From: Cavia porcellus | Taxonomy: Eukaryota; Chordata; Mammalia; Rodentia; Caviidae | Direction of reading: 5' to 3' | Length of the DNA: 64,000 nt | NCBI RefSeq assembly: GCF_034190915.1 | Contig: NW_026947503.1 | Span: forward strand, 17,392,532-17,456,531 | In this document: in pieces, positions 1-11,790 of the stretch | How the letters are laid out: the number at the start of each line of letters is the position of its first letter | Numbering within the stretch: the first letter of the stretch is position 1 | Translations under genes and position numbers: made by a program | The notes under the pieces: model-generated | Told to the model about the DNA's origin: nothing | The model's database searches: none | What the model saw: the letters and a program-made list of their open reading frames with translations, nothing else

Positions 1-1114
1 TTCAAATCCATTATATTTACTTGAAACTAACCATGTCGTGACCATATTTTAAAACCAAGAACTAAAATGGTGCAAGAGGTTTGACGAGGATAGGAAGAAA
101 GCACAGGAGGGGAGGAATAGTAGGAGCTGAACAAATGAGCCTTGCAGTGTTTCTCCAACCTGTAAGAAGTTGCCCCTGTTAGTGGTGCAAGTTATAGTGG
201 GTTTTTGATGGTTCTGTCAGTTTTATCTGTGGACAACTCCTAGATTGAGTAACTGGAAAACCAACCACCGTGGGCTAGCAAAGCTCATCCTAGGAGGCAG
301 CAGTCCTTGCTGTGACTGTGGACAGGAAAATGTGGTTCCCACATTACTCCCTTTGTGGAGACCTGGGCACTCGCTCCAGAGCTGTTCCAAGGATGATGCT
401 CTTGAAGTATGTGGTGTCCCATTTGATACACTTAGGATCCATGCATCCTGGAGGAAACACTCTTGTTAAGCTCAGGGCCACCACAACCTGATTCACATGC
501 AACACGTGGAGGGAAAGGCTGAGGGTGAAGGGAAGTTACATTAGTTTAAATTCGGCTTGCATACAGTAGCCCAGGCCAACGGACTTCAACATTGTTTTTT
601 TCATTAAATCAGAATAAAATAATGGAATAAGAGGACACAGTTCCCAGGGAGTCATCTTATTTCCAGTCAAAATAACTGTTCCTTCTCCCTCTTTCCCTTT
701 GCACTGACACATGAAACTCTTCTGTGTGAACGAGACCATTTCATAATCAAGGATTTCCCTACGACACTGTTACAGAGAAAAGGGGACAGAGAAAGTACCA
801 GCCTCCAAATACACCTAAGTGAACATAAAATGGGATCGTTCATCAGACAAGGGGTTATTCAAATTATTCCGAATTGTTATAAGTATTCTTTTCCTATTAT
901 TATTCCATTGGCAAAGTACACTGGGGTTTAAAATGTGCCTCTCAAGCCCTAAGTACACGGAGAAACTAATACAAAGTTCTTAGTTTTTCTCAACTTTATT
1001 AACATTTTTCCAAATGGAATTAAAATTTAAATATAACTTGTTTTTTTTAAACATTTTATCTTTAAATTGAAGATATCATTACAGGTGTATGATAGACCTA
1101 TGTTTGTTTAATCA
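1..1114. other. Unassigned AT-rich sequence
   Basis: I see no recognisable repeat, gene or RNA here. The short open frames lack any protein motif I know and have no supporting splice or promoter context. Confidence 0.5.
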
Positions 1115-1530
1115 CAATTCACAATGGCTAAATTTTGAAAACAGTCGGTATGTCCATCAATAATGGATAAAGAAAATGTAGCAGTAATAAACAGTAGAGT
1201 ATTAAGTAGCCATATAAAAGGAAAGTAGACTACAAGGTGAAGCAAAGTAGACTGTGACACTTTGAAATTGTAAGCAAAATAAGTCCGACACAGAAAGGTA
1301 AAAATAACACAGGTTCTCATATATGAAAAATCCATGTACAAACAATTTAAAAGAGAAAAATAAAAGATAGAGGATAAAAAACAGACAGTAAGACCTTCTG
1401 CAGATGGCAAGGGGGTCTAAAAAGGGGTAGACTAGAGAGTAATGCAAATGAAATTAAACTGGACTAAGATACAATATGTACATGTACCAAGTCCCCATGG
1501 TGAACATATTCCTTATGTATCACAAATATG
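1115..1530 (+). mobile_element. Old L1 3' end fragment
   Basis: The stretch near 1120-1225 follows the usual end of L1 ORF2: a 'ccatcaataatggataaagaaaatg' type sequence (split here around 1150-1180), then 'agtagccatataaaag'. A purine-rich 3' untranslated part follows, ending near 'atatgtacatgtacc' (about 1475). It is diverged and has stops in all frames. The exact L1 subfamily is unknown and the right-hand limit is approximate. Confidence 0.55.
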
Positions 1531-4500
1531 ACCTAATAACATTATTTCAAACATTTTCTCTTCAGAAATAATTGCATAACTTACTTGGTCAAACTCTGCA
1601 AGAAGAGCAATCAAAGAAGCCTTTGCAGATGCACTGTTTGGCTCTAGAAACATAATTTTACACAGATACACTCACGGAATCAACCATGAGCATGACAGTA
1701 AATGAAGGACAGACTTTGAAGGTGCAAACGGCTGGGGCCCCTTAGCGAATGGGCAGCAGGTCTACATACCTCAGAAAGCATCAGTATGACAGACGCTAAT
1801 GAAATAGCTAATATCTCAAATGTTGGTCCTGACTTTTCAGTGACATTGCTATTGATAATGCTCACATAACTTTGTTAAATATGGTCTACTATAAAAATTC
1901 CATTGGCACAGAAAATAGCCAAATATTTTAATTTTTCAAACTTCTAACACACGTAAAAAATAGTTACGTGAAAAGTTATATGTACCATATATTTAGTTGC
2001 CTTACTTTAGTATACAATTTAGTGAGATTGTTACAACTACTAGGTATATCTCAGATCCACTGCTAATCTCTTAGACCTATCAAGAAAACAATCACCTAAT
2101 TCTAATGTTGTTATGATTCTCTAAAGGAAATTAAAACTAAACAAGTTTAGATTTGAGAGGCTTAAAAAATAATTCCTTTAATTATTTGATTAGTAGCAGT
2201 GAATCATATTAATGGAGAGAAAGAATAAAGTTGACCCTTGGAATGGAGAAGGAAGGAGAGAGCAGGAGGCGGTCTAGATTTCCCTTTGGAGCGATCAAGT
2301 ATAATTACAGGTGGGCAGAATCCTGAGGGAGAGTACATACCCAGGCAGGACAACCTGAAGCAAAAAAGTGGACGGGAGGCTGCATGCTCATTTTTAGGTC
2401 CACTTAACACGTGATCCAACTTAAAATACCCACTCTGAGTTGAACAGTTGAGTTGGAAAATCAGGAACACTGAAGATACGTCTTGACTAGAGACACAGAT
2501 TTAAGAGAAATAGGACACAGATGACAGAGAAAGAGCAGCGAGGTGGAGGAGTCTAGAAAAGGGAGCAGAGAACACTGTGTCTTCAAGATGTGACAAAGGA
2601 TGCTAATTTTATGCTAACCAATAATGAGGAATAGAAAACATACTTAATATTTTATATTTTCTATCATAGACTGTTATTATTTAACAACTGAAAAACTTCA
2701 ACTCTTCCACTAAAGATGAAATGTAATGTAAAATTGAGTAAAATACTGAAGTACTATAATCTTGAAAGATTTGGGAGTAATTTAGGGTTTTCTACTTATT
2801 GTTATGTCTGTCTCTCTTATTTTCTGTGAGTTGCTCTTGACCATGAATCTTATTCAGCTCAGCTTCCCTAAATTTAGAAGATAGGAAGCTATATTGTTAA
2901 GTTTCACGTGTAGCCAAAGCTCAATAACTTTCACCAAAATGGAGAATGTTTAACTTAGCCTACACAGTGGACTAACTACAGCTAAGCATCTGACAGAGAA
3001 AGAATTGCTCTAAGAGGAAGCCATAGATCAGCCTGAGTGGTTTAAATGAAAATGTTTTCACATGCACTGGTAGATATAAACTAGTTTGCGTGGCAGGTAG
3101 AACAAGTAATATTCCAGATTTACAGGAAAATAAACTGAGTTAGAAATGTGGATATTACTAAAATCCACAAAGTGAGTCAGTGATAGAGTCCAATGTAACC
3201 TTATCCTGAGCAGCTGACTTTTACATATGATTTTTGAAGTGTAGTACACTGACTAATGGTACCAAAATTCAAAACATTCAGAGTTGTCAACACTTAAATA
3301 AAGAAAGACAACTATTATAGCATTAGTGATGACAGAAAGGGCTTGCACTGAGAAATGAATGATGCTTTTGGATGGACATAGAGAAGGAACATTTAGAATT
3401 TGTCTCTCAGGATATGTATTCCCCTGAGTTAAGTAACATACTTGTGTCTGCTTCATGAACAAGCATACTTGCTTACAGCCCAACTTAGTTTCAAAAATAT
3501 TGAGTTCTTACTCTTTATATGACACTATGACTTTCTTCCAAGAGATGAATATACACAATCTAATCAATGATAATTATATCAAATCCAATTACATAAAACT
3601 GTGATGCAAAGTAGGATACAGTATATTTTTTAGAAAGAATATAATGAAAACATATGTGAGGACACAAAAGCATGCTGAGTTGCTGAAGAAGAAAATGGCT
3701 TCATAGATAATGCGACAGTTGAGAGAAACTCACTGTATGATGTGCTGTATTTCCTAGACATCATTTTACAAATCATCTTTTAATTATGAGTAGATAAGAA
3801 GGACGAAGAGTGAAATGGGTGAAGAATAGGTTATCTCACAGAGAAAGAAAGCACAGGCATCAGCATGAAATATTACTTGTTTCTTGGAATGCAGATGATA
3901 AGTGGGACAGTATTCCTAGGTAATTCTATAACCTGAAACTGTTAACCATTACATAAGCTTTGACCATTGAAAAGAAGAGTGAGGTGATTAGAAATCATAG
4001 CAATTATTCAAATAGGAGAACCATGTCTTCGATTCTTTTGTTGAATCACCTTGGGATTTTTTTAACTAAACTAGAAGTGGGTTGACAGCAAATGAAATGA
4101 GTCAAGAAATTGTGATTAGAGTGTTGGATGAAGTTTGGAGTATAAAGGAAATATCAGTGATGATTTTCATACAGGCTTCTGCAGATGAATTGACAGGTTT
4201 TTACCACAAGTGAAGCATAAAATTGAGTGATATGTTTTGATTGTGATCTGGGTGACCACCCCCCAGGATTCATTATTATTAAAAGTTGATTTTCAAGAAG
4301 TGCTGTGAGACCTTTACAAAGTGGTTTTAGTGGAAGGTTCTTAGGTCATTGTAGGGTATTCTCTCAGAAGGTAGTTGTCTGCGTAGTCCTTGATTATTCT
4401 CACATTCAGATCTGTATAAAAATGTTTGCCTTCCCCACCGTCTTCCACCCTGTTCCAAGATATCATTACTTGCACATGTACATTGCTGCCCTCGCTGTCT

Positions 4501-4710
4501 GTGCTGTAAGTGCTACAGCCAAGGAGCACAAAGCCTGAGCTGCGTATTATGGACTACAAATCTCCACTGAATAAATCTTCTGTTCTTCATAGGTAACATT
4601 TCTCAGATATCTCATTACAATGATGAAAACATGACTAATATATTGAGACATTCCACTCCCAAGGAGAAAGCAAGAATTTAGAGAACAGACATGGTTCTAC
4701 AGATTTTTAC
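1531..4710. other. Unassigned AT-rich sequence
   Basis: More than 3 kb without a repeat I can name. Short open frames on both strands show no known domain. Diverged old repeats could be present below my detection by eye. Confidence 0.45.
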
Positions 4711-4711
4711 T

Positions 4712-4815
4712 ATTTACAGAATGTTTCACGTCTGATATAGTGTTTGACCCTCCCAACAGTGAGGCAAAGAGAAAATGGTCTAGTTATTATTTTATAAATA
4801 AGAAATAGGCTTAAT
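4712..4815 (-). mobile_element. MIR SINE fragment
   Basis: The order of 'cctcccaacagtgagg', then a T/A-rich 'attattttataaataag' block, then 'aaataggctta' matches the antisense core of MIR (ancient mammalian tRNA-derived SINE). It is short and diverged, so the call is tentative. Confidence 0.45.
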
Positions 4816-5044
4816 ACAGATGACATTTTTGAGGTGATAAAATTTTATGCAGTACAGTTGAACTAAATACCTGGTCATCTGAATTTAAATTCATTGCTCT
4901 TTTAAAAGAACCCATTCAAAGTAATGATCAGTGAATAAATAGTAGTTGACATTCAGTAAATGTTGCTGAATGAAGGAATAAACAGTAAACAATATATAGA
5001 AATTGCAGAGCAGACTAGATTAAAAGGAATTAGAAGAAAATAAT

Positions 5045-5240
5045 TAGCACTACTATTAACAGGTAACATTACTGAGTGCTTAATCTATAGTAAAGCTTGT
5101 TTTAGATACTTCAATAATAGTTTCCTTTTCAATTTAAGCTTCACAACAACCCCATGCACATTGAATTATGGTCATTCTCTTTTACTGATGAGGAGACTAA
5201 GGCACAATACCTAAAATAATTGATGGGGCACACCCAGCAA
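5045..5240 (-). mobile_element. MIR SINE
   Basis: This shows the antisense MIR pattern in order: 'actgagtgcttaatctatag', 'cttcacaacaaccccatg', 'ttttactgatgaggagac', 'actaaggcacaatacc' and then 'cacacccagcaactcagtgg'. Length and order fit MIR, an old tRNA-derived SINE copied by L2. It is no longer mobile. Confidence 0.75.
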
Positions 5241-5388
5241 CTCAGTGGAGGCTCTGTAAGAAAAGCTTTCTGTCTGCAAAGCTTACTTTACTAACAACTG
5301 CGTAGTCCTACAGTTAGTCTCAAATTCATGGAAATATTTACAGACAGATGAAAAGCAGAGAGGGAAATAGATGATTAAGAGAATGGCG

Positions 5389-5862
5389 TGATGGTTAATC
5401 TTATGTATCAATTTGACTGGGTCACAAGGCATCCATATTAAATCAGGTGTGCCTGTGAAGTTGTTCTTGAATAAGATTAGCATTTGAATCCATGGATAGA
5501 ACAATGCAGAAGGTCTCTGCAGGACAGATGGTCCTTATACAGTCCATCATAGAACAAAAAAAACTGAGGAAGGTAGCATCATGCTTTTTCTGCCTGCCTC
5601 CTTGAGTTGGAATGTTGGTTTCTTCAGCTTTTGGACTGTGTTTACATAATCAGCTCCCCTGGTTATCAGACTTTCAGATTCTGACTAGAAATATACCACT
5701 AGCTTGTATGGGTCTTCAGCTTGATAATGGCAGATCATAGGATTTCTCTGCCTCCATAATTATGTGAGTAAATTCACCATATTAAACTTATCTATCCACC
5801 CATCCATCCGTCCATCCATCCATCTATACCTTTGGTTCTGTGCCTCTTGAGAACTTTAATAT
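5389..5862 (+). mobile_element. Ancient mammalian LTR-like repeat
   Basis: It begins 'tgatggttaatcttatgtat' and continues 'caatttgactggg', 'agattagcatttgaatcc', 'cagcttgataatggcagatc', 'cctccataattatgtgag', and ends with a 'ggttctgtgcctcttgagaa' block. I know this order as a common ancient mammal-wide repeat with LTR-like ends, but cannot name the family safely. An ATCC microsatellite sits in its A/T-rich 3' part. Confidence 0.55.
5791..5827. repeat. (ATCC)n microsatellite
   Basis: Imperfect tandem ATCC units (atccacccatccatccgtcc and onward) inside the 3' part of the surrounding old LTR-like element. This is where that family usually carries a tetranucleotide tract. Confidence 0.85.
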
Positions 5863-6024
5863 GAATTGGATGAGTGAAGAGATGGAAGGATGGATCAAAA
5901 GAGGAACCAAGAGCTAAAAAGAAAGACACAGAGAGGAAAATACTAGGGAGCACTGTCACTAGCATATTGAAGAATTCATCATCTAAATTCCTCAAAATGC
6001 AGGATTAAATAGATTTAGCTTAAT

Positions 6025-6715
6025 TTTTTATTAATTAGTGTTTGTAGTACATAATGATTACATTCCTTTTAAGGAGTGTGAACATGTTCATAATACATGT
6101 TGCACGTGGTAACACATGCAGTAACACGTATTGTATATATTGGTAACATACTGGTAACACATGTCAATAATACATATTAATCCTTTTTTATCCACATTTC
6201 TTCCTTTCTTCCCCTTTTACCCATTTCTTGATCCTTTCCTTTATGTATATATTTATAATATATAATGACCACATTCCTTATGTGGAGCTGGCACATATGC
6301 TTGCAAACCTGAATTCCTTTATTCATCCCTTTCCCTTCCCCTTCCTCCTAGTCTCTCCCTCTATGCCCTGCTCCTTTGAGGAATACCTCGCCCCTTTTTC
6401 CCATCACTTTCTACTCTGCTCTTTATTTATACCTTGGGTTTTTTAATATGAGAAAAGCTATATGGTATGTAAGATTGTGTGTCAAATTTATTTCACTTAG
6501 CATTATTATGGTCTCAAGGTATATTCATTTTCCTACAAATGGCTCAAGTTTATCTTTTTTATGACAGTAGGGCTCCATCGGGTGTAAATACCAAATATAT
6601 ATTTCCAATTTTTCATTTTGCATAATTTGATTTGCTAATATTTCTCATTGATGTTAATATTTCTTACAACCTTATTTTTTGATCAATAAAAACAGGACAA
6701 ACATCAGATATGTCT
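6025..6715 (-). mobile_element. L1 3' end, antisense
   Basis: Read on the minus strand this is the end of L1 ORF2 and its 3' untranslated region. On the plus strand it shows the inverted marks: a T-run at 6027, a pyrimidine-rich stretch at 6330-6440, 'atttatttcacttagcatta' near 6487, and 'ttcattttcctacaaatggc' near 6524. It is truncated at its 5' end (right side) and non-functional. It lies head to head with the L1 tail that starts near 6725. Confidence 0.7.
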
Positions 6716-6724
6716 CCATAAACG

Positions 6725-7080
6725 AATGTACCTTAAGCCCATACTCTCAAGTGAAATAAATTGTGCATACATGGGTAAATATTGCACTGTGTCTCTGGTG
6801 TGAGAAATTGGAGGTATAAAATGAAGACCAAAATGCATGATGGATACTGTGAAATAGGAAGAATGTTGAAATGGGAAGGGGAACTAGGGCAGGAGAAAGA
6901 ACAAAAAGGAAAAGACAAAAAATGAATAAAGAAGGAAAAAAATGAAACTAAACTTTTGTAAATAAGGGAGGGAAGAGGAATTGAAAAGAGGGCAGAGAAA
7001 TGCGAAAAAAGAGTCAAATATATTATGTACAGGCACAGATTCCCTATAATGAATATGATCATTATGTATACCTAAAATAT
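6725..7080 (+). mobile_element. L1 3' untranslated end
   Basis: 'actctcaagtgaaataaatt' (near 6743) is the usual end of L1 ORF2. A purine-rich 3' untranslated region follows to 'attatgtacaggcacagatt' and 'cattatgtatacc'. It differs from the antisense L1 next to it, so the two look like separate insertions. Confidence 0.6.
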
Positions 7081-7404
7081 ATTTAATATTTTAAAAATTC
7101 AGTTTTTTTAAATATTCAGTTAAAAGGGAAAGGTTATATCACCCTAGGTTTTTATTGCCAAAGTATTTTTCGATTCAGTGAAATTCTTAGTAAAACTGTT
7201 TTTTAAAAAGTCTAATAATAAGCCAACTAAATGACTTGATGCCTCCTTTTATTTTTTCCCAATTGAATATACAATTCAACACTTAGCTCCATAAGCCAAA
7301 GTCTTAGATTTCTAATCACATCTCTTTATGTTAAGCATAAACAATATATTTTCAAATGGAAATGTGTTTAAGAGATTAGATTTCAATAGCATTTCAAATA
7401 TACA

Positions 7405-7424
7405 GCACACACACACACACACAT
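7405..7424. repeat. (AC)n microsatellite
   Basis: About ten uninterrupted AC dinucleotides. Confidence 0.9.
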
Positions 7425-7569
7425 GTTTCCAAAACAACGTATTTTAAAATTACTGCTTTTCTCAGTATCAGTTTTATCAGTCATTTATATATATTCTTGA
7501 TGAAAAGGGAGACCAAAGAGGCAACATAATGTATTGAGTTAATAATAATCAGATTCCCTTGTACTTATT

Positions 7570-7631
7570 CTCCTGATCCCAAGCACCTTCTAGATACTAT
7601 CTCCTGATTTTAAGCACCTTCTAGACATTAT
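7570..7631. repeat. 31-bp tandem duplication
   Basis: Two adjacent 31-bp units, each starting 'ctcctgat' and containing 'aagcaccttctaga'. They differ at a few bases, and a partial third start ('ctcactgatccct') follows. Confidence 0.8.
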
Positions 7632-7988
7632 CTCACTGATCCCTACAACACCACTGTGCGATGGATGGCAAATAGTGTGCTCCACTAGGTGCAGAAGTGC
7701 TACAGATAATGATTATAATAATATATCGTGTTTGTCGAGCATCCTGCGCTGATGTTCAGAACATTTCACAGATGCTATCAAATGAATTGCCTGAGCTTGC
7801 CAAGGGATTGGCACCAACAGATATCAGCTTCTTACAGATGACCATGGAAAACTAAAATATACACAGAGGCATTTAATTTTGATGCCGGGGACAGTTGAAA
7901 TGATCTTTTTTTTCTATGTATATATTTAGCAATCTGAAAAGTCAATGGTTATTGTTGCTTACTTGATGATGCTAAAAGTAAAGTTTAT

Positions 7989-8031
7989 TGATAGATATAT
8001 AGGTAGATAGGTAGAGGGATAGATAGATAGA
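7989..8031. repeat. (GATA)n-type microsatellite
   Basis: Imperfect GATA/GGTA units: 'gatagatatataggtagata', then 'gatagatagatag'. Confidence 0.8.
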
Positions 8032-8773
8032 TTTTAACCTTTTCAGTCCATGGTTATAGTTACTGTATCATGGTGCCATGCCAACAGACTCATAATTGTT
8101 GCTGAAAGAAAAGATGAAGTTTCTATATTTAGTACATTTTCTGAAATTCTAATGGACTTAATTTCTAAAGGCTAATTCAAAGTCTTTCTGAGGTAGACAT
8201 ATAAAAATGATAGAAATAGCAATGAATTCAAAAACTTCAAATAATGTTCCTATCATAAAATAAATTTTAAATGCTGAAAAGCTATAAAACTCAAAATGAC
8301 TGCAATAATTTTATTTAAAAAGGACAAAATAATTTTTGGAATGGCCTCCTAGGCTTTCTGATATAATAACTGAAATTAGATACAAGAACATCCCTTCATT
8401 ATACCCTGTTGGATTTTACTGTTACTCTACAACCTACGTTCTCTTGAAAGATGCTAAATGAGAAGAAAGTAGTTGTTTCCTCTAGGACAGTGGGTTTAAA
8501 GTGAGGAAGAGGTTGGCATTTTGTAGGCTTACTCAAATGGGGATCACAGGACAGTAGCGGAACTTCTGGGAGACCAGGATATACAGAGCTTTGGAGGCCC
8601 TGGAAAGACATGCATATATATTTAATTGTAATGAAAACAATTGAAAGGCTTTGAGCAAAAGTTTGATATGATCTGACTTCCATTTAAAAATCATTCCAGA
8701 TGCTTTAAAGATAGTGGACTAGAGAATCTCGTGACTGGCACCAAGAAGATCACCTATGAAGCTATTCTCATAG

Positions 8774-8799
8774 AAAAAAAAAAAAAAAAAAAAAAAAAA
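8774..8799. repeat. A(26) homopolymer
   Basis: A clean run of about 26 A residues. It could be the tail of an unrecognised retrocopy on the plus strand, but I see no SINE or L1 body directly before it. Confidence 0.85.
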
Positions 8800-8860
8800 G
8801 ATGTAGAGTCTCTAGAAGAAATTCCAACAATGAAAGATTAAAAAGAAATTTCAATTTATG

Positions 8861-8980
8861 TTAATTATGCTATTTTTTTTCAAAATCAGTACCAGGGATC
8901 AAACTCATGACTGCCTGCTTGCAAGGCAGGCGCTTATGCCACTGAGCTAAATCCCCAGCCCCCTTAATTATGCTATTTTT
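8861..8980 (-). mobile_element. ID-type SINE (tRNA-Ala derived), antisense
   Basis: The minus strand reads as an ID element: 'ggggctggggatttagctca' (A box), a CTTGCAA anticodon-type loop, and a B box like 'gagtttgatccctgg'. The A-rich tail shows as T's at 8873-8880 on the plus strand. It is flanked by a perfect 17-bp target-site duplication, TTAATTATGCTATTTTT (8861-8877 and 8964-8980), so the insertion is young. The body spans about 8887-8963. ID SINEs are transcribed by RNA polymerase III and copied by the L1 machinery. Confidence 0.92.
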
Positions 8981-10070
8981 AAACAAGTTATCATATCCCC
9001 CTTCTGTATACAACAGCAACCATAAATGAAATGACATAATGGTAGGAATTGCATTTTTTTTAAATCACAAAAAGTTGTACATCTCAAATTTATTATCATG
9101 GTTAGAGAAATAGAACGGATTGAGTCTCTATTTATCACTGTGTCTATTCTTCCTTGAAATAGTTGAAACTTGCTTCAGTGCAGTTTGATTCACACATAGC
9201 ACAGAACCAATTATAACCCTAACCTTTCTTCACCAGCTTGATTTATCTTAATTTCCCTAGATTTTAACAAAGGCAAAAACATCTGAAAAATATTAACAGA
9301 CAACCCTAAAGTGATAGGAAACATTCAATTTTAAGTGTCTTTCTTCTTCATCCAATAAAAATAGACAACAGTAAGCCCATTTCCTTTATGTTCACACTGT
9401 TTGTTATGGTTTTTTCTTTAGTCATTAATAAAAGAAAGAAGGAAAGGAACTTTTTCACCACCTGCTCAATATTCTTTACAAATAAAAGTGTATACAAGGA
9501 TTTAGAAAGTTACCACTACACATCTGACCCTAAGCATGGCCTTCTAGCCTAGACCAAGTCTTTGTCATCATGTACTTTGTGTGAACTACACACACAACTC
9601 ATCCCAAGTGACCTTTGAATCAATTTAATTATCTTCAGTAAGAGTATTGTAAATAAGTGTGCTCAAGCTTATATAAACAATCCATTTATTTCCTTACTGT
9701 ATTAATGTTCAGTTTTGTTTTAGACAATAGAATATTTTCAGTAGAATTAAGAATGTCTATCTAATCTAAACCTGGAAATTTAAAGTGTGACTAAGATAAA
9801 TTAAAATATCTTGGTATTGTACAACTTTAAAAATAGTTTTCTAAAAAGAAATGAAAAATATGGTTTAAAATCTGTAATATCAATTGCAATTTCTTGCAAA
9901 ACATCAGGTACCCAAAGTGCAGGTTTAATATGTAATGCAACATTAATCAAAATGAAGCCAAATTTTTTCACTGTTAGAGAAGTCTGTGAACTATTTCCAC
10001 TCAAAGAAAAAAAGCACTATTGTTTTCAGACATGTCTCTGTCAGTAATTTTCTGACTTAATAATCTTAAT
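8981..10070. other. Unassigned AT-rich sequence
   Basis: No recognisable gene, repeat or RNA. Two overlapping open frames near 9.8-10.05 kb on opposite strands show no known motif. Confidence 0.45.
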
Positions 10071-10074
10071 ATAT

Positions 10075-10281
10075 TGCAGGCAGAACCTCTCAATTCAGGC
10101 AGACCAGGTCCTTTCCCAGGATGCAGGGCAAGAGTTTACAATGCTCTTTATTAAAAGCTGCAGAAGGAGGCAGGGGAAAAGTGAGGGAATAAAACAATTC
10201 CCCCACTTTCCCCCAATAATTTCATTTTTATCTTTCTAACGCTAACACATTTTCCTCAGGTGCTGAATGATCCACTAAACA
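10075..10281 (-). mobile_element. Short solo LTR, ERV1-like
   Basis: The minus strand begins TGTTTAGTGG and ends CTGCCTGCA. It carries an AATAAA polyadenylation signal about 80 bases before the end ('cttttaataaagagc') and a U5-like end. The 4-bp sequence ATAT flanks both sides (10071-10074 and 10282-10285), as expected for class I endogenous retrovirus insertions. At 207 bp it is short for an LTR, so it may be internally deleted, and ATAT is weak evidence in AT-rich DNA. Confidence 0.45.
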
Positions 10282-10393
10282 ATATTGCAAAGCTTTGCCT
10301 TACCAGAAGTTACTGAGTGCTAAGTGGCTTACAGATTTGAATGCTGAGGCAATCTTTAAGAAATCTATTTTTTAAAAAAAGAAGAGTGGAAAG

Positions 10394-10421
10394 GAAGGGA
10401 GGGAGGGAGGAAGAAAAGAAG
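10394..10421. repeat. (GGGA)n purine tract
   Basis: Imperfect GGGA units within a longer purine run ('gaagggagggagggaggaag'). Confidence 0.8.
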
Positions 10422-10424
10422 GAT

Positions 10425-11200
10425 GCTACTTTCATTGTGGCAGCCAAATATGCATTTCATTTTAATTCAAGGAATTATTTAATCCATTCTGATTAAAGCA
10501 CATCTGGTGATAATTATGAAATATGTAAAGAATGAAAAAAAATATCTTTCAACCAGTAAATAAAAATTCATCAATATTGGTAACAGCTGACTTGAGTTTG
10601 CCTCTCCTCTCTATTATCTATATTTGGAATACCTAAAACATAACTTATTACCCTGACACATAATTATATACAGAATAAAAGCTCTCTTAATGATCATATT
10701 TAACTCACCATCCCTACTAAAATCTAATTAAAGTTTCCACAGAGGAGAAGAGTCTGAATTTAGTGAAGAGGTTTATACAACCATTGAACTCTCATTATTA
10801 CTAATAGGCTAACTTGAAACATTTGGGAATAGAAAATAGTTTAAATTTTATCTATACTATAAGATCCAAAATAGTCATATGTTAAATATAAGTTTTATTT
10901 AAGAGAACAAACTGAAAATGAAAATTTTTCCCAAGAAAATTTTAGTAGTCTCTTCTGCAATACTTACTTCAGTATGATATCTATCTTTTCCATTGGTCTT
11001 GAGTATGATTTTTTAAGCTGAAAGAACATAGCCATGAGGAATATCAAGAGCAAAACAGCTGTTTTTACCCAGTGGGTAAACTTAAAAATTTAAGAGGATC
11101 CTATATTTTTAATTAATATTGATATCATCATAAATATATTTCTCCTGTTTTTCCTCAACTACTGCACCTATTCAGTGTCCTTTATGTATGCCTAGGAGAC
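10425..11200. other. Unassigned AT-rich sequence
   Basis: Nothing recognised on either strand before the MaLR LTR. Confidence 0.45.
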
Positions 11201-11579
11201 TGTTGTGGTTTAAGTTTGGATGGCCCACCACACTTCATGCAGTCATGGAGGTGGCTGAACCTAGCATTTGTGATTGGCTCATTTTCCAGCGCTGGGATTG
11301 GTGGTGTGAGTGCTGCACCCACCCAGTAAGGAGTAGCTGATATACACTGTAAGGGAGGGCAGAAAGCGTGCTTTTCTCTTTTTTTTAATGCTTCTTGCTT
11401 TTGTTGATTGAAGCGGCCATGGCCATGACCCGCTGTCCCTTAGCCAGGCCACCCTACCTTGGAGCCAACTGAATATGGACCGAAGCCTCCAAAAAGTATA
11501 AGATATATAAAACCTTTTCTTCCTTCATTTGGGGCATCAAGTACTTTGTCTCACCAATGAGAGAAAAGTAACCAAGACA
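11201..11579 (+). mobile_element. Solo MaLR (ERVL-MaLR) LTR
   Basis: A 379-bp element starting TGTTGTGGTTTAAGTTTGGA and ending GTAACCAAGACA, the typical start and finish of rodent MaLR LTRs. 'gtactttgtctcaccaatga' just before the end is also characteristic. No internal region follows, so it is a solo LTR left by recombination. I cannot see a matching 5-bp target duplication (GAGAC left, AAATT right). Confidence 0.85.
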
Positions 11580-11651
11580 AAATTTGGTATATTATCTAGG
11601 TTGCAGAAAAAAATTCCAGTGTAGTCTATTGTTGGGGTGGTAGCATGGTTA

Positions 11652-11790
11652 GTTCTCAGCACTTTTTTTGTTTTGTTTTTGGTCTTTTTCGTTTTTATCA
11701 GTACCAGGGATTGAACTCACGACTGCCTGCTTGCAAGGCAGGCGCTTATGCCGCTGAGCTAAATCCCCAGCCCCGTTCTGAGCACTTTTA
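11652..11790 (-). mobile_element. ID-type SINE, antisense, at a shared target site
   Basis: The minus strand carries the ID body (A box 'gatttagctcagcggcataa', CTTGCAA loop, B box 'gagttcaatccctgg') and the tail 'ataaaaacgaaaaagacc'. The flanks are GTTCTCAGCACTTTTT (from 11652) and GTTCTGAGCACTTTTA (11775-11790), a 15-16 bp target duplication with one mismatch. The right flank is also the left target duplication of the neighbouring L1. The body spans about 11700-11774. Confidence 0.9.

Larger units (their letters stand above)
7081..8773. other. Unassigned sequence with small repeats
   Basis: No gene is recognised. The stretch holds three short repeats listed separately (an AC tract, a 31-bp tandem duplication and a GATA-type tract). 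Confidence 0.45.
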
